Source of the DNA: Gammaproteobacteria bacterium Milos-ODIII6
GTDB taxonomy: Bacteria > Pseudomonadota > Gammaproteobacteria > Chromatiales > Chromatiaceae
Length of the DNA stretch: 64,000 nucleotides
Assembly (NCBI GenBank): GCA_029228645.1
Contig: JAPTHR010000003.1
Coordinates: 248,001-312,000, forward strand
Reading direction: 5' to 3'
How positions within the stretch are numbered: the stretch's first letter is position 1; the number at the start of each line of letters is the position of its first letter. Under the pieces are notes generated by a model. The model was not told where the DNA came from, ran no database searches, and saw only the letters and a list, made by a program, of their open reading frames with translations. Shown here in pieces: positions 24,303-33,413 of this stretch. The translations under genes were made by a program, and so were the position numbers.

Positions 24303-26342
24303 ATGAAGTTTCCTTACACCCCTATTGCTTTGGGCGTGCTGGCCGCGCTGTCGCACGCTGTTGTTTCCGCAGGTCCGGCGGATGTCCTGTCACCGGTCGA
24401 CGTGGTCGCGGACGCCATGCCGCCAGCGGCGACAGGCGTATTCCCCGACATGACCCCGGCGGCGCGCGAATCCGCGGAGCTGTTGCGCGATGTGATTGGC
24501 GTTTCCGGTTCACGACTGGGTGGGCACGGCACAGATGTGAGCGTGCGTGGCCAGAGCCAGACCCGGCTGAATGTCCTGCTGGACGGCGCTTATGTGCACG
24601 GCGGCTGCCCCAACCGGATGGACCCCCCAACCGCCTATGCGCCGCCGGGGGCCTACGAGGAGATTACCGTGATCCGTGGCGTGCAGACCCTGGAATACGG
24701 GGGCGGCGGTGCCGGCGGAACCATCCTGTTCGAGCGTCGTACCGAACCTTTCGATGACCAGGAACGGATGCGCGGCGACCTGGGGGCTTCCTATCGCAGT
24801 AACGGCGATACCTCGGAGTTCGACGCCGACCTGGCCGCGGGCAGCGGCCCGGGATTCGTCCGCTTCATCGGATCGCACACCGATGCCGGCAACTACGATG
24901 ACGGCGATGGCAATCAGGTGCGCTCCGCTTACGAGGAGTTGTCCGGTACCTTGATCGCGGGTCTGACCCCGGATGCGGATACCCGCTTCGAAATCACCCT
25001 GGAAGCCCAGCGCACCGATGACCTGCTGTATGCGGGCGCCGGCATGGATTCGCCGAAGTCGGACAACGATACGGTCCGCCTCAGGTTCGGCAAAGAGAAC
25101 CTGCGCGGCCCCTGGCGCAGTGTTCGGGTGGAGCTGTATCGCTCGGATATCGAGCACGTGATGGACAACTACACCCTGCGAACACCCCCGAGCGCCACGA
25201 TGTTGATGCGGGCGCCGTCGACGTCCGAGACCAGCGGCGGCCGGGTGGTGCTCGAGCGGGATTCGGCGATCGGAGCGTGGAAGTTCGGCGTGGATATGCA
25301 GGACAACGACCGGGTGGCGGATCGCTTCAACGATTTCTCGGGTATGCGCCAGTCGCTGCTTTGGCCCGGCGTGAGCATTGAGCAGAAGGGCCTCTTTGCT
25401 GAATTGACCCATACGCTCGCGAGTAGCGATCGCCTGGTCGTCGGGCTGCGCTACGACCGTGTCGATGCCAGTGCAGCGAACGCGGCCGTGGCAGCCATGG
25501 GGACCAGCCCCAACGATCTGTATACCCAGTATTACGGTACCGTCGCGCGCGCCCGTGACGAGGACAATGTCGGCGGTCTGCTGCGCTACGAGCACGATCT
25601 TGCCGATGACCGCGGGACCGTCTATCTGGGTCTGTCGCGCGCCATGCGCACCGCGGATGCGACCGAGCGCTATATCGCCTCGAACGGCATGGCCAACATG
25701 CGCTGGGTCGGCAACCCGAACCTCGACCCCGAGAGACACCATCAGGCCGAGGTCGGCCTGAACTGGCGCGCTGACGGCTGGCAGGGCGACTTCTCCGTCT
25801 ATTACAACGACGTCGCGGACTACATCCTGCGAGACCGCTCGCACGGTGTGGGTGGAGACAACTCCACCATCTACCGCAACGTCGACGCGACCCTGGTCGG
25901 CGGTGAGGCCTCGCTGGAGCGTCGTTTCAATGCGCGCTGGCGCGGCGGATTGGGCTTGGCTTACGTGTGGGCCAACAATGACACCGATGACCGGCCCATC
26001 GCCCAGACGCCGCCGCTGGAGGGGGTGGTCAGCCTGGATTACAGCGCGGCCCAATGGCAGTTCGGCGGTCGCGTGCGGGCTGCCGCGCGCCAGACTCGGG
26101 TGGATACCGATATCACCGTCGGCAGTGGCCTGGATGCCCAGGAAACCCCGGCCTGGGCGGTGCTCGATCTGCACGGGCGTTACGAGGTCAATGATGCCGT
26201 GAGCGTCGACTTCGGCATCGACAACCTGTTCGATCGGGACTACGCGCAACACCTGAATCGCGCCAGTGCATTCGATCCGGCCCAGGTGCAGGTGGACGAG
26301 CCGGGCAGGAGCGCCTGGCTGCGCCTGAGCGCACGCTTCTGA
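24303..26342 (+). CDS. oprC: TonB-dependent copper receptor (OprC/NosA family)
   Basis: Outer-membrane receptor of 679 residues, the usual length for the TonB-copper family. It has a signal peptide (about 1-23), a TonB box region (LSPVDVVADAM) and a plug with SGSRLGGHGTDVSVRGQ. The family hallmark GGCPNRMDPPTAYAPPGAYE follows, with Cys and Met residues. The barrel ends in SAWLRLSARF. OprC binds Cu(II) and NosA is needed for copper loading of nitrous oxide reductase in characterised relatives. The neighbours are a DUF2946-like protein and a TonB gene. An RBS (GAGAGGA) precedes the ATG. Confidence 0.93.
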   Translation: MKFPYTPIALGVLAALSHAVVSAGPADVLSPVDVVADAMPPAATGVFPDMTPAARESAELLRDVIGVSGSRLGGHGTDVSVRGQSQTRLNVLLDGAYVHGGCPNRMDPPTAYAPPGAYEEITVIRGVQTLEYGGGGAGGTILFERRTEPFDDQERMRGDLGASYRSNGDTSEFDADLAAGSGPGFVRFIGSHTDAGNYDDGDGNQVRSAYEELSGTLIAGLTPDADTRFEITLEAQRTDDLLYAGAGMDSPKSDNDTVRLRFGKENLRGPWRSVRVELYRSDIEHVMDNYTLRTPPSATMLMRAPSTSETSGGRVVLERDSAIGAWKFGVDMQDNDRVADRFNDFSGMRQSLLWPGVSIEQKGLFAELTHTLASSDRLVVGLRYDRVDASAANAAVAAMGTSPNDLYTQYYGTVARARDEDNVGGLLRYEHDLADDRGTVYLGLSRAMRTADATERYIASNGMANMRWVGNPNLDPERHHQAEVGLNWRADGWQGDFSVYYNDVADYILRDRSHGVGGDNSTIYRNVDATLVGGEASLERRFNARWRGGLGLAYVWANNDTDDRPIAQTPPLEGVVSLDYSAAQWQFGGRVRAAARQTRVDTDITVGSGLDAQETPAWAVLDLHGRYEVNDAVSVDFGIDNLFDRDYAQHLNRASAFDPAQVQVDEPGRSAWLRLSARF

Positions 26343-26355
26343 GAGCGCCCGGGCG

Positions 26356-26389
26356 GGCAGGGTGGCGGCGCGCTGCCCTGCCGCTTTTT
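26356..26389 (+). terminator. Intrinsic terminator after oprC
   Basis: GGCAGGG (26356-26362) pairs with CCCTGCC (26376-26382), followed by GC and five Ts. It separates oprC from tonB, so the latter probably has its own promoter or depends on read-through. Confidence 0.7.
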
Positions 26390-26502
26390 GCGAACGCCTG
26401 GACCGACCGGGACCATCGCAGGCAACATCCACCCGTGGAAGATGATGTGTTCATGGCATCGGGCCTTGCGGTTTCTGGCCGGGCGTTGCAGCGGAGGCCG
26501 TT

Positions 26503-27396
26503 GTGAACGGCAACCCGTGGTGGGTTGCCTTTGCCTTCGCGGCTGCCTTGCACCTGGGAGTGTTGCTGCTGCCCCTGACCTCGCCGGATCGGACCCGGGT
26601 GCCTCCCTCGCTCAATATTGCCGTGGAATTGCAAGCGCCCCTATCCCGGTCGACGGCCACCCGAGCGGTGTCCGGGGCGGTGCCTGTCGAGGAAGTGGAA
26701 CCCGAGCCGGAGCGAATGCCCCAAATGGCGGAGCCAGCGATGCCTGGACCCGGGCCATCGCCGCCGGTCCAGCCCGATCCCCGGCCCGAACCCGTCGCCA
26801 GGCGAGGGGAGCAGGCGATGCCTCGGCCGCCTGCCGCCCCAGAACCGCCGCTTAAGAAACCGCCGCCTGAGCAACCGCCGCCTGAGCAACCGCCGCCTGA
26901 GGAGCCGCCGCCTGCAGCCGCTCCGGTCGCGCCACCCCGCCCGGAGCTTGCGAGCAGGAAAACCGAACCGAAGGCCAAGCCGGTCACCCTGGCCGCGGAT
27001 GTGACGCCCCCCGGGGAGGCAGGGGATGAGAAAATCGTACCGTCCGCGGCGCCTGCTTCGGAGCAGACCCCGCCCAGCCCGGCGCGGGATGGATCGCCGC
27101 TGCCCGAGCGCAGGATCTACTTGCAGCAATTGCAGCAGCGCATCGCGCAGCAGCGCTACTATCCCAGGCGCTCGCGCGCGCGCGGCGAACAGGGCCGCGT
27201 GGTGGTGCGCTTCGTACTTGCCGCGGATGGCAGTGTGAAGGGGCTCGAGGTCATCGATTCCTCCGGTATCGCGCGCCTCGATCAGGCGGCGATAAAGACG
27301 GTCGAGCGTGCGGCCCCCTTCGATCCCCTGCCGGCGGGGCGGCGCCAGGATGAGTGGACCATCGAGGTGCCGCTGGTGTTCAAGTTGGGCGGTTGA
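26503..27396 (+). CDS. tonB: Energy transducer TonB
   Basis: A 297-residue protein with one N-terminal membrane helix (WWVAFAFAAALHLGVLLLPL) and a long Pro-rich spacer that includes direct PPPEQP repeats. The C-terminal TonB domain spans about 205-297 (LQQRIAQQRYYPRRSRARGEQG, VVVRFVLAADGSV, PFDPLP). The start is GTG at 26503 with GGAGG 5 nt upstream. No exbB or exbD is near, so it must share an ExbBD pair encoded elsewhere. Placed 160 bp after the copper receptor, it likely serves that receptor and perhaps the second receptor. Confidence 0.93.
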   Translation: MNGNPWWVAFAFAAALHLGVLLLPLTSPDRTRVPPSLNIAVELQAPLSRSTATRAVSGAVPVEEVEPEPERMPQMAEPAMPGPGPSPPVQPDPRPEPVARRGEQAMPRPPAAPEPPLKKPPPEQPPPEQPPPEEPPPAAAPVAPPRPELASRKTEPKAKPVTLAADVTPPGEAGDEKIVPSAAPASEQTPPSPARDGSPLPERRIYLQQLQQRIAQQRYYPRRSRARGEQGRVVVRFVLAADGSVKGLEVIDSSGIARLDQAAIKTVERAAPFDPLPAGRRQDEWTIEVPLVFKLGG

Positions 27397-27499
27397 GGCG
27401 CCTCGGCTTGTGCGCAGGCCCTGACCACGTTTCAGAGGCGGCTTGACAGCTTCATTGCCCGCTGGGGACCATGCGATCAACCCGGGCGCCAAAGCATCC

Positions 27500-30400
27500 A
27501 TGCCAACCGAATTCGTCTTTTTCATCTCCGCCGCCTACCTCGCGGTCCTGTTCTACATTGCCTTCCTCGGCGACAAGCGTCCCGGAGGATGGCTTTCACG
27601 CGCCCAGCCACTGATCTACACGCTCTCGCTGACGGTCTACTGCACCTCCTGGACCTTTTTCGGTGCGGTTGGCAATGCGGCGCAGCATGGCCTCGATTTC
27701 TTCGCCATCTACCTGGGGCCAATCCTGGTATTCATTTTTTTCCACCGCTTTCTGAAGAAGCTGGTGGATGTGAGCAAGCGCCAGAACACGACCACGATCG
27801 CGGACTTCATAGCGACCCGCTACGGCAAGAGCCAACTGGTCGCTGCTCTGGTCACTGTTATCGCCCTGGTCGGGACGCTGCCCTACATCTCCCTGCAGAT
27901 AAAGGCGATAGCGGGCGCGCTGGATACCCTGACCCTCTCCTCGACGGCGCCTGCGTCCGGCTTTCATGCGACCGACAGCGGTCTCTGGTTGACCCTCGCC
28001 CTGGCGGCATTCGCGATTCTCTTCGGCGCTCGCACGATCGACGCCAGCGTGCATCACCGCGGCATGATCCTCGCGATTGCCTTCGAGTCGCTGGTCAAGC
28101 TGGTCGCGTTCCTGGCGATTGCCGTTCTGGCGGTATTCATCATCCGGGGAATTGCCGCCAATAGCTCCGAGCTGACTCCCCTGGGGTTCACCTGGATACC
28201 CTTCAGCGGTGAATTCGTGGACAGCTCGTTTCTCACCAAGACCCTTCTCGCGGCCGCCGCGATCGTGCTGCTCCCGCGCCAATTCCACGTGCTCGCGGTG
28301 GAGGCGCGTGGTGGCGAACTGCCGCTCGCGCGCTGGGGCCTGCCCGCTTACCTGCTGCTGTTCAGCCTGGCGGTATTGCCGATAACCGCCGCTGGCATGC
28401 ACCTCAGCGGGTGGACCGGAAATGCCGACCTGTTCGTGCTGTCGCTTCCGCTCCAGTCAGAGCAGCAGGCGCTCGCCATCCTGAGCTACCTGGGGGGATT
28501 CTCCGCCGCGACCGGCATGGTGATCGTGTCCACGCTCGCGCTCAGCATCATGGTCTCCAACGACCTTATCTTTCCCCTGGTGGTGCGCTACGGCAGGCAT
28601 TCGGGTGGTAAGAACCTGCATGTCCACCTGCTGCTGGTGCGGCGTCTGAGCATCGTCGCGCTGCTGCTGCTTGCCTACGGCTATTACCTGCTGGCCGGCA
28701 GCGGCAAGTCGCTGTTCAGTATCGGCCTGTTGTCCTTCGCCGCCGCGGTCCAGTTCGCGCCCGCCCTGGTCGGTGGGCTGTACTGGCGCCAGGGTCATCG
28801 CAACGGAGTCCTGGCGGGGCTCGGCGCCGGTTTCGCCATCTGGCTCTACACGCTGCTGTTGCCTTCGCTCGCGACTTCCGACTGGATCTCCGAGAGCTTC
28901 ATGCGCGATGGCCTGCTGGGCATCAGCTGGCTGCGCCCGGATGCGCTCTTCGGGGTCCGCTTCCAGGACAGTCTCAGCCACGGTGTGTTCTGGAGCCTGT
29001 TGGCCAATGTGACGCTCTACATCGTGTTTTCCCTGAAGGCCCGGCATTCCTTTGTCGACCGGCTGCAGGCCAGTGCCTACGTCGACCTGGACGAGCCGGC
29101 CGCGGGGGAGGGGAGACACCGCTTGCGCATCGGGGATGTCTACGAGTTGTGCGTGCGTTTCACCGGCGAGGCGCGCGCACAGGGGTTCTTCGACGAGCGC
29201 GGCCACGACATCGCCCGGCATGGCAACCGCATGGCATCCGAGCAGTTGGTGCGCGAGGTCCAGGATCTGCTGGCGGGCAGTATCGGTTCGGCGACCGCCG
29301 AGCGACTGATGCACAGTGCCATGCGGGCCAGTGCCGGGGGCGGAAACCTGTACGAGCTACTCGACACCACCGGTCAGGCCCTGGAATTCAACCGCGAGAT
29401 CCTGCAGGTCACCCTGGACCATATCGGCCAGGCGGTCAGCGTGGTCGATCGGGATCTCAAACTGGTCGCCTGGAACCGTCTTTACCTGGAACTGTTCGAC
29501 TTCCCGGCCGATTACCTGTTCGTCGGCAAGCCGATAGAGGACGTCATCCGCTTCAACGTGCAGCGCGGCTACGGACCGCGTTCCCCGGTTTCACTCGATG
29601 CCAGTATCCGGCGGCGGCTGCAGTTCCTGCGGCATGGCGAGCCCTACACCTTCGTGCGTGAGTGGGCCAATGGCAAGGTGATCCAGACTCAGGGGGGGCG
29701 CATGCCGGATGGTGGTTTCATCACCACCTACACCGACATCACCGCGATCAAGGCGGTCGAGAACGAACTGGCGGCGATCAACGAATCGCTGGAGGAAAAG
29801 GTCGAGCAACGCACCCGGATGCTGTCCGAGCTCAATTGCCAGCTGGAAGAGGCGACCCGCAGCAAGTCACGTTTCCTGGCGGCGGCGAGTCATGACCTCA
29901 CCCAGCCGCTGGGCGCATCCAAGCTCTACCTCGGTGCGCTCCTGGAGGACCTCGCAGGCGATGACAAGCAGGTGTTGGCGAGCAACGCGCTCGGTGCGCT
30001 GGCATCCGCGGAATCGCTGTTGAAGGCCCTGCTCGACATCTCCAAACTGGATTCCGGGGTGATGCAGCCAGAGGTCACCACGTTCCCCGTGCAGCGCCTG
30101 TTCGACACCCTGTACAACGAGTTCTCCGTTCTGGCAAAGCAGAAGGGACTCAACCTGCGCATCCGGGAAAGCGAGTGCGGCACCCGCAGCGACCGCAACC
30201 TGGTGCGCAGCATCCTGCAGAACTTCATCTCCAACGCGATCCGCTATACCGATGAAGGCAGCATTCTGGTGGTTTGTCGCCGCGAGGGTAAGGATGCGAT
30301 ACGCATCGAAGTGCGCGATTCCGGGCGTGGCATCCCGGATGACAAGCTGGAGGCGATCTTCCACGAGTTCCGACAGCTCGACCGTTCCGGTGAAGGGGTC

Positions 30401-30988
30401 GGTCTGGGGCTCGCCATTGCGCAACGTATGGCCGGGTTGCTGGGCCACCAGCTAAGGGTGCGCTCCCGCCAGGGGCAGGGGAGCATCTTCAGTGTCAGCA
30501 TGCCGCGGGTTGCGTGCAGCGAGCCTCCGGCGCGTGGTGACAGCGTCCTTCCCATCCGTACACGCTGGCTGGAGGGCGTTCGTATCCTGTGCGTGGATGA
30601 CGATGCGAACATTCTGCAGGCCACCCGAACCGTGCTGCAACGCTGGGGCGCCGAAGTCGATTGCATCGGCGGCGTCGCAGACTACCGTGCCGGGGTGGAG
30701 CACGGTGGCGATTACGAGATCGTGCTCATGGATTACCAGTTGCACGATCAGGAGACCGGCCTGGCGTTGCTGCAGCATCACCGCGCGCAATCAGCGCACC
30801 CCTTTCTCGGCGTACTGATCACTGCCGAGCAGGATCCGCAAGTCAGGTCGGCAGCGCTGGCGGCAGGATTCCAGTTTCTCGCCAAACCGGTCGAACCCGC
30901 CAAGCTGCGCTCGGTGCTGCACACCGCGATGCTGTCGCGCAAGGGTCCCGCGCAACAGGACGCTGGGGAGCCGATCGGGAAACCGTGA
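27500..30988 (+). CDS. CrbS-like hybrid sensor: sodium/solute symporter domain fused to histidine kinase and receiver
   Basis: A 1162-residue membrane sensor. An SLC5/SSS transporter-like domain of about 13 helices covers roughly residues 1-510. A linker, a PAS-like domain (about 640-760: DHIGQAVSVVDRDLKLVAWN) and a coiled coil follow. HisKA has H798 (ASHDLTQPLG), the ATPase has RDSGRGIPDDKLEAIF and GVGLGLAIAQ, and the receiver has D1078 (IVLMDYQLHD). The order matches CrbS, which with CrbR controls acetyl-CoA synthetase and acetate use in Vibrio and Pseudomonas. A CrbR-like regulator converges on it 69 bp away. No clear RBS at ATG 27500; a TTG at 27443 with AGAGG is an alternative. Confidence 0.88.
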   Translation: MPTEFVFFISAAYLAVLFYIAFLGDKRPGGWLSRAQPLIYTLSLTVYCTSWTFFGAVGNAAQHGLDFFAIYLGPILVFIFFHRFLKKLVDVSKRQNTTTIADFIATRYGKSQLVAALVTVIALVGTLPYISLQIKAIAGALDTLTLSSTAPASGFHATDSGLWLTLALAAFAILFGARTIDASVHHRGMILAIAFESLVKLVAFLAIAVLAVFIIRGIAANSSELTPLGFTWIPFSGEFVDSSFLTKTLLAAAAIVLLPRQFHVLAVEARGGELPLARWGLPAYLLLFSLAVLPITAAGMHLSGWTGNADLFVLSLPLQSEQQALAILSYLGGFSAATGMVIVSTLALSIMVSNDLIFPLVVRYGRHSGGKNLHVHLLLVRRLSIVALLLLAYGYYLLAGSGKSLFSIGLLSFAAAVQFAPALVGGLYWRQGHRNGVLAGLGAGFAIWLYTLLLPSLATSDWISESFMRDGLLGISWLRPDALFGVRFQDSLSHGVFWSLLANVTLYIVFSLKARHSFVDRLQASAYVDLDEPAAGEGRHRLRIGDVYELCVRFTGEARAQGFFDERGHDIARHGNRMASEQLVREVQDLLAGSIGSATAERLMHSAMRASAGGGNLYELLDTTGQALEFNREILQVTLDHIGQAVSVVDRDLKLVAWNRLYLELFDFPADYLFVGKPIEDVIRFNVQRGYGPRSPVSLDASIRRRLQFLRHGEPYTFVREWANGKVIQTQGGRMPDGGFITTYTDITAIKAVENELAAINESLEEKVEQRTRMLSELNCQLEEATRSKSRFLAAASHDLTQPLGASKLYLGALLEDLAGDDKQVLASNALGALASAESLLKALLDISKLDSGVMQPEVTTFPVQRLFDTLYNEFSVLAKQKGLNLRIRESECGTRSDRNLVRSILQNFISNAIRYTDEGSILVVCRREGKDAIRIEVRDSGRGIPDDKLEAIFHEFRQLDRSGEGVGLGLAIAQRMAGLLGHQLRVRSRQGQGSIFSVSMPRVACSEPPARGDSVLPIRTRWLEGVRILCVDDDANILQATRTVLQRWGAEVDCIGGVADYRAGVEHGGDYEIVLMDYQLHDQETGLALLQHHRAQSAHPFLGVLITAEQDPQVRSAALAAGFQFLAKPVEPAKLRSVLHTAMLSRKGPAQQDAGEPIGKP

Positions 30989-31057
30989 AGCGCAAGCCGC
31001 CAGCGGCTTCGATGAACAAACTTCCAGACGCCCAGGCACGCTCGCCACGGACGTTTC

Positions 31058-31708
31058 TCAATGGCTCCCGGCAAGGTCACCGCCCGGGAGATCCAGGCCT
31101 TGGGCCGCGAGCACCGCCTGGGTGCGGTTCTTGACCTTGAGCTTGCGGAATATCTCGGTCAGGTGGGCCTTTATCGTGGCCTCGGTGACGCCCATGGTCG
31201 CGGCCATTTCCTTGCTCGGACGTCCGTCACGCAGAAGTGCCAGGACCTTGAGCTGCGCGGGCGTGAGTGTGTCGAGTGGCGAGCCTTCGGTTTCCCGGGG
31301 CGCCCCGACCTCTTCACTGATCTCGGGAAACCACATCTCGCCGGCGAGGACCGCCCGAATCACCTCCGCCATGCGGTCCATTTCCAGGCTTTTGGGCACG
31401 AAACCACTCGCGCCGTACTGCATGGCGCGACTCACGACGCTCGCCTCGTCGTAGGCCGAAATGATCAGAACGGGAAGCGAGGGATACTGTTTCTTGAGGA
31501 AGAGCAGGCCGTCCATGCCCTGGGAGTCCCCCAGTTTCAGGTCGAGCAGGGCCAGGCTCGGCAAAGGTTCGCGCGCGAGTTCCTGGTTGAGTGCTTCCAG
31601 GCTTGCGACCAGGGTGACCTGGACTTCGGCCAGCGAGCGTTCGAGCAGGTGCGCAATCGCGTTGCGAAACAGCGGATGGTCATCGGCAACGATGATGTGT
31701 GTGCTCAT
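31058..31708 (-). CDS. LuxR/NarL-family response regulator (CrbR/ErdR-like)
   Basis: A 216-residue regulator. The receiver has acidic pair DD at 9-10, phospho-acceptor D56 (LALLDLKLG), and conserved SAYDE and K in VPKS. The C-terminal LuxR-type helix-turn-helix spans about 147-205 (LTPAQLKVLALLRDGRPSKEMA, TIKAHLTEIFRKLKVKNR). Tail-to-tail with the CrbS-like kinase and divergent from the ABC transporter operon, whose expression it may control from the 266-bp gap. The role is inferred from family and position. Confidence 0.88.
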   Translation of the reverse strand: MSTHIIVADDHPLFRNAIAHLLERSLAEVQVTLVASLEALNQELAREPLPSLALLDLKLGDSQGMDGLLFLKKQYPSLPVLIISAYDEASVVSRAMQYGASGFVPKSLEMDRMAEVIRAVLAGEMWFPEISEEVGAPRETEGSPLDTLTPAQLKVLALLRDGRPSKEMAATMGVTEATIKAHLTEIFRKLKVKNRTQAVLAAQGLDLPGGDLAGSH

Positions 31709-31805
31709 GGTTCCAGGCCCTCGGCGGCGGATCGTATCGCTGGCCGCCGCTCAACTCGCATTATCCACGCCGGCGAATAGGACCGAAATTCGACTAAAGT
31801 CTAAT

Positions 31806-31821
31806 TGGCACGCGCCGTGCG
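31806..31821 (+). promoter_or_regulatory. Sigma-54-like promoter element upstream of the ABC transporter operon
   Basis: TGGCAC, five bases, then GTGC fits the -24/-12 sigma-54 consensus (TGGCAC-N5-TTGC) except for one T. The spacing of GG and GC is right. It points toward the binding protein gene 153 bp downstream. The same bases also form a short GCACG/CGTGC inverted repeat, so the match may be chance. A small palindrome GACTAAAGTC lies just upstream (31792-31801). Confidence 0.3.
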
Positions 31822-31974
31822 GATTGTCATAGTCCGCGCCTGACCTTGTCCGGGGATGTCTCGCGCTCGCGCGGAAGGTCTCCATCAGGGCGGTGGTTGT
31901 CGCATCCGGGCGCTGTATGCCCGCTTGTTACATACCTAATAGAAAAAATCACCCAATCTGGAGGATTTCTGCCA

Positions 31975-33318
31975 ATGTCCGATGAAATCAAGAAGTTCGG
32001 AACGCTCTCCCGTCGAGGATTCCTGAAGGCCTCGGTCGCCGGCGCAGCGGTTACCGCCGCCCCGACCATCCTGATCAACAAGGCGCATGCCTACATCAAC
32101 GAGCCCAAGGGCGGTACGGTCACGCTCGGCTTCAACGTCCCCCAGACCGGCGCCTATGCCGACGAAGGCGCGGACGAGCTGCGCGCTTACAAGCTGGCCG
32201 TGAAGCACCTCAATGGCGAGGGCGACGGTGGCATGCTCAACACCATGACCAACAAGGCGCTGACCGGCAACGGTGTGCTGGGCAAGAAAGTCGCCTACGT
32301 GACCGGCGATACCCAGACCAAGTCCGACGCGGCGCGCGCATCCGCCAAGCGCATGATCGAGAAGGACGGTGCGATCATGATCACCGGTGGCTCATCCTCC
32401 GGCGTGGCGGTCGCGGTCCAGTCCCTGTGTCACGAGGTCGGCGTCATCTTCATGGCAGGCCTGACCCACTCCAACGACACCACCGGCAAGGACAAGCGCA
32501 AGTACGGCTTCCGTCACTTCTTCAATACCGAGATGTCCGGCGCGGCGCTGGCACCGGTGCTCGAGAAGGAGTTCGGCAACGACCGGGTCGCCTACCACCT
32601 GACCGCCGATTACACCTGGGGTTGGTCGCAGGAAGGCTCGATCAAGAAGTACACCGAGGCGCTCGGCTGGAAGACCAAGGCCGCGGTGCGCACCCCGCTG
32701 GGTGCCGGTGACTTCTCGCAGTACATCACCCCGGTGCTGAACTCCGGCGCGGACGTGCTGGTGCTCAACCACTACGGCAAGGACATGGTCAACTCGCTCA
32801 CCCAGGCGGTCCAGTTCGGCCTGCGCGACAAGATGGTCAACGGCAAGCAGTTCCAGATCGTGGTGCCGCTGTTCTCGCGCCTGATGGCGCAGGGCGCGGG
32901 CGAGAACATCAAGGGCATCTACGGTTCCACCAACTGGAACTGGTCGCTCACCGACGAGGGTTCGCGCGCCTTCGTCAAGTCCTTCGGCGCCGAGTACGGC
33001 TTCCCGCCCTCGCAGGCCGCGCATACCTGCTACGTGCAGACCCTGCTGTACGCCAATGCCTGCCAGATGGCCGGCACCTTCAACCCGTGCGGCGTGATCG
33101 AGGCCCTGGAAGGCTTCGAGTTCGACGGCATGGGCAACGGCCCGACCGAGTACCGTGCCGACGATCACCAGTGCTTCAAGGATGTGCTGGTGGTGCGCGG
33201 TAACGAGAATCCGTCCTCGCAGTTCGACCTGCTCAAGGTCGTGCAGGTCACCCCGCGTGCCCAGGTCGAGTACCCGGCCTCCATGCTCGGCGGTGAACTC
33301 GGCGAATGCCGCGCCTGA
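31975..33318 (+). CDS. Tat-exported branched-chain amino acid-type ABC transporter binding protein
   Basis: Periplasmic receptor (447 aa) of the LIV/urea/amide (HAAT) group. The N-terminus holds a Tat signal, SRRGFLKAS, followed by AVTAAPTILINKAHA, which is unusual because most LIV binding proteins use Sec. The body has VTLGFNVPQTGAYADEGADEL, ITGGSSSGVAVAVQ, YHLTADYTWGWSQEG and a conserved cysteine-bearing C-terminal half. An excellent GGAGG sits 10 nt before ATG 31975. The long open frame upstream is not needed. The substrate may be an amino acid, amide or carboxylate; neighbours do not decide this. Confidence 0.88.
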   Translation: MSDEIKKFGTLSRRGFLKASVAGAAVTAAPTILINKAHAYINEPKGGTVTLGFNVPQTGAYADEGADELRAYKLAVKHLNGEGDGGMLNTMTNKALTGNGVLGKKVAYVTGDTQTKSDAARASAKRMIEKDGAIMITGGSSSGVAVAVQSLCHEVGVIFMAGLTHSNDTTGKDKRKYGFRHFFNTEMSGAALAPVLEKEFGNDRVAYHLTADYTWGWSQEGSIKKYTEALGWKTKAAVRTPLGAGDFSQYITPVLNSGADVLVLNHYGKDMVNSLTQAVQFGLRDKMVNGKQFQIVVPLFSRLMAQGAGENIKGIYGSTNWNWSLTDEGSRAFVKSFGAEYGFPPSQAAHTCYVQTLLYANACQMAGTFNPCGVIEALEGFEFDGMGNGPTEYRADDHQCFKDVLVVRGNENPSSQFDLLKVVQVTPRAQVEYPASMLGGELGECRA

Positions 33319-33345
33319 CGGCGTTTGGCTGAACCGGCCGGCCTT

Positions 33346-33367
33346 CCCCCGGGCAACCACCCGGGGG
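33346..33367 (+). terminator. Hairpin between the binding protein and permease genes (attenuator)
   Basis: A perfect 8-bp stem CCCCCGGG/CCCGGGGG with loop CAACCA, followed by a short T-containing stretch (CTTTTCT) 8 nt later. Partial termination or mRNA stabilisation here would give more binding protein than permease, a common pattern in such operons. Confidence 0.5.
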
Positions 33368-33413
33368 TGGCTGGCTTTTCTCTGTAGCGAGTCACGACAC
33401 AACGGTTTCGATT

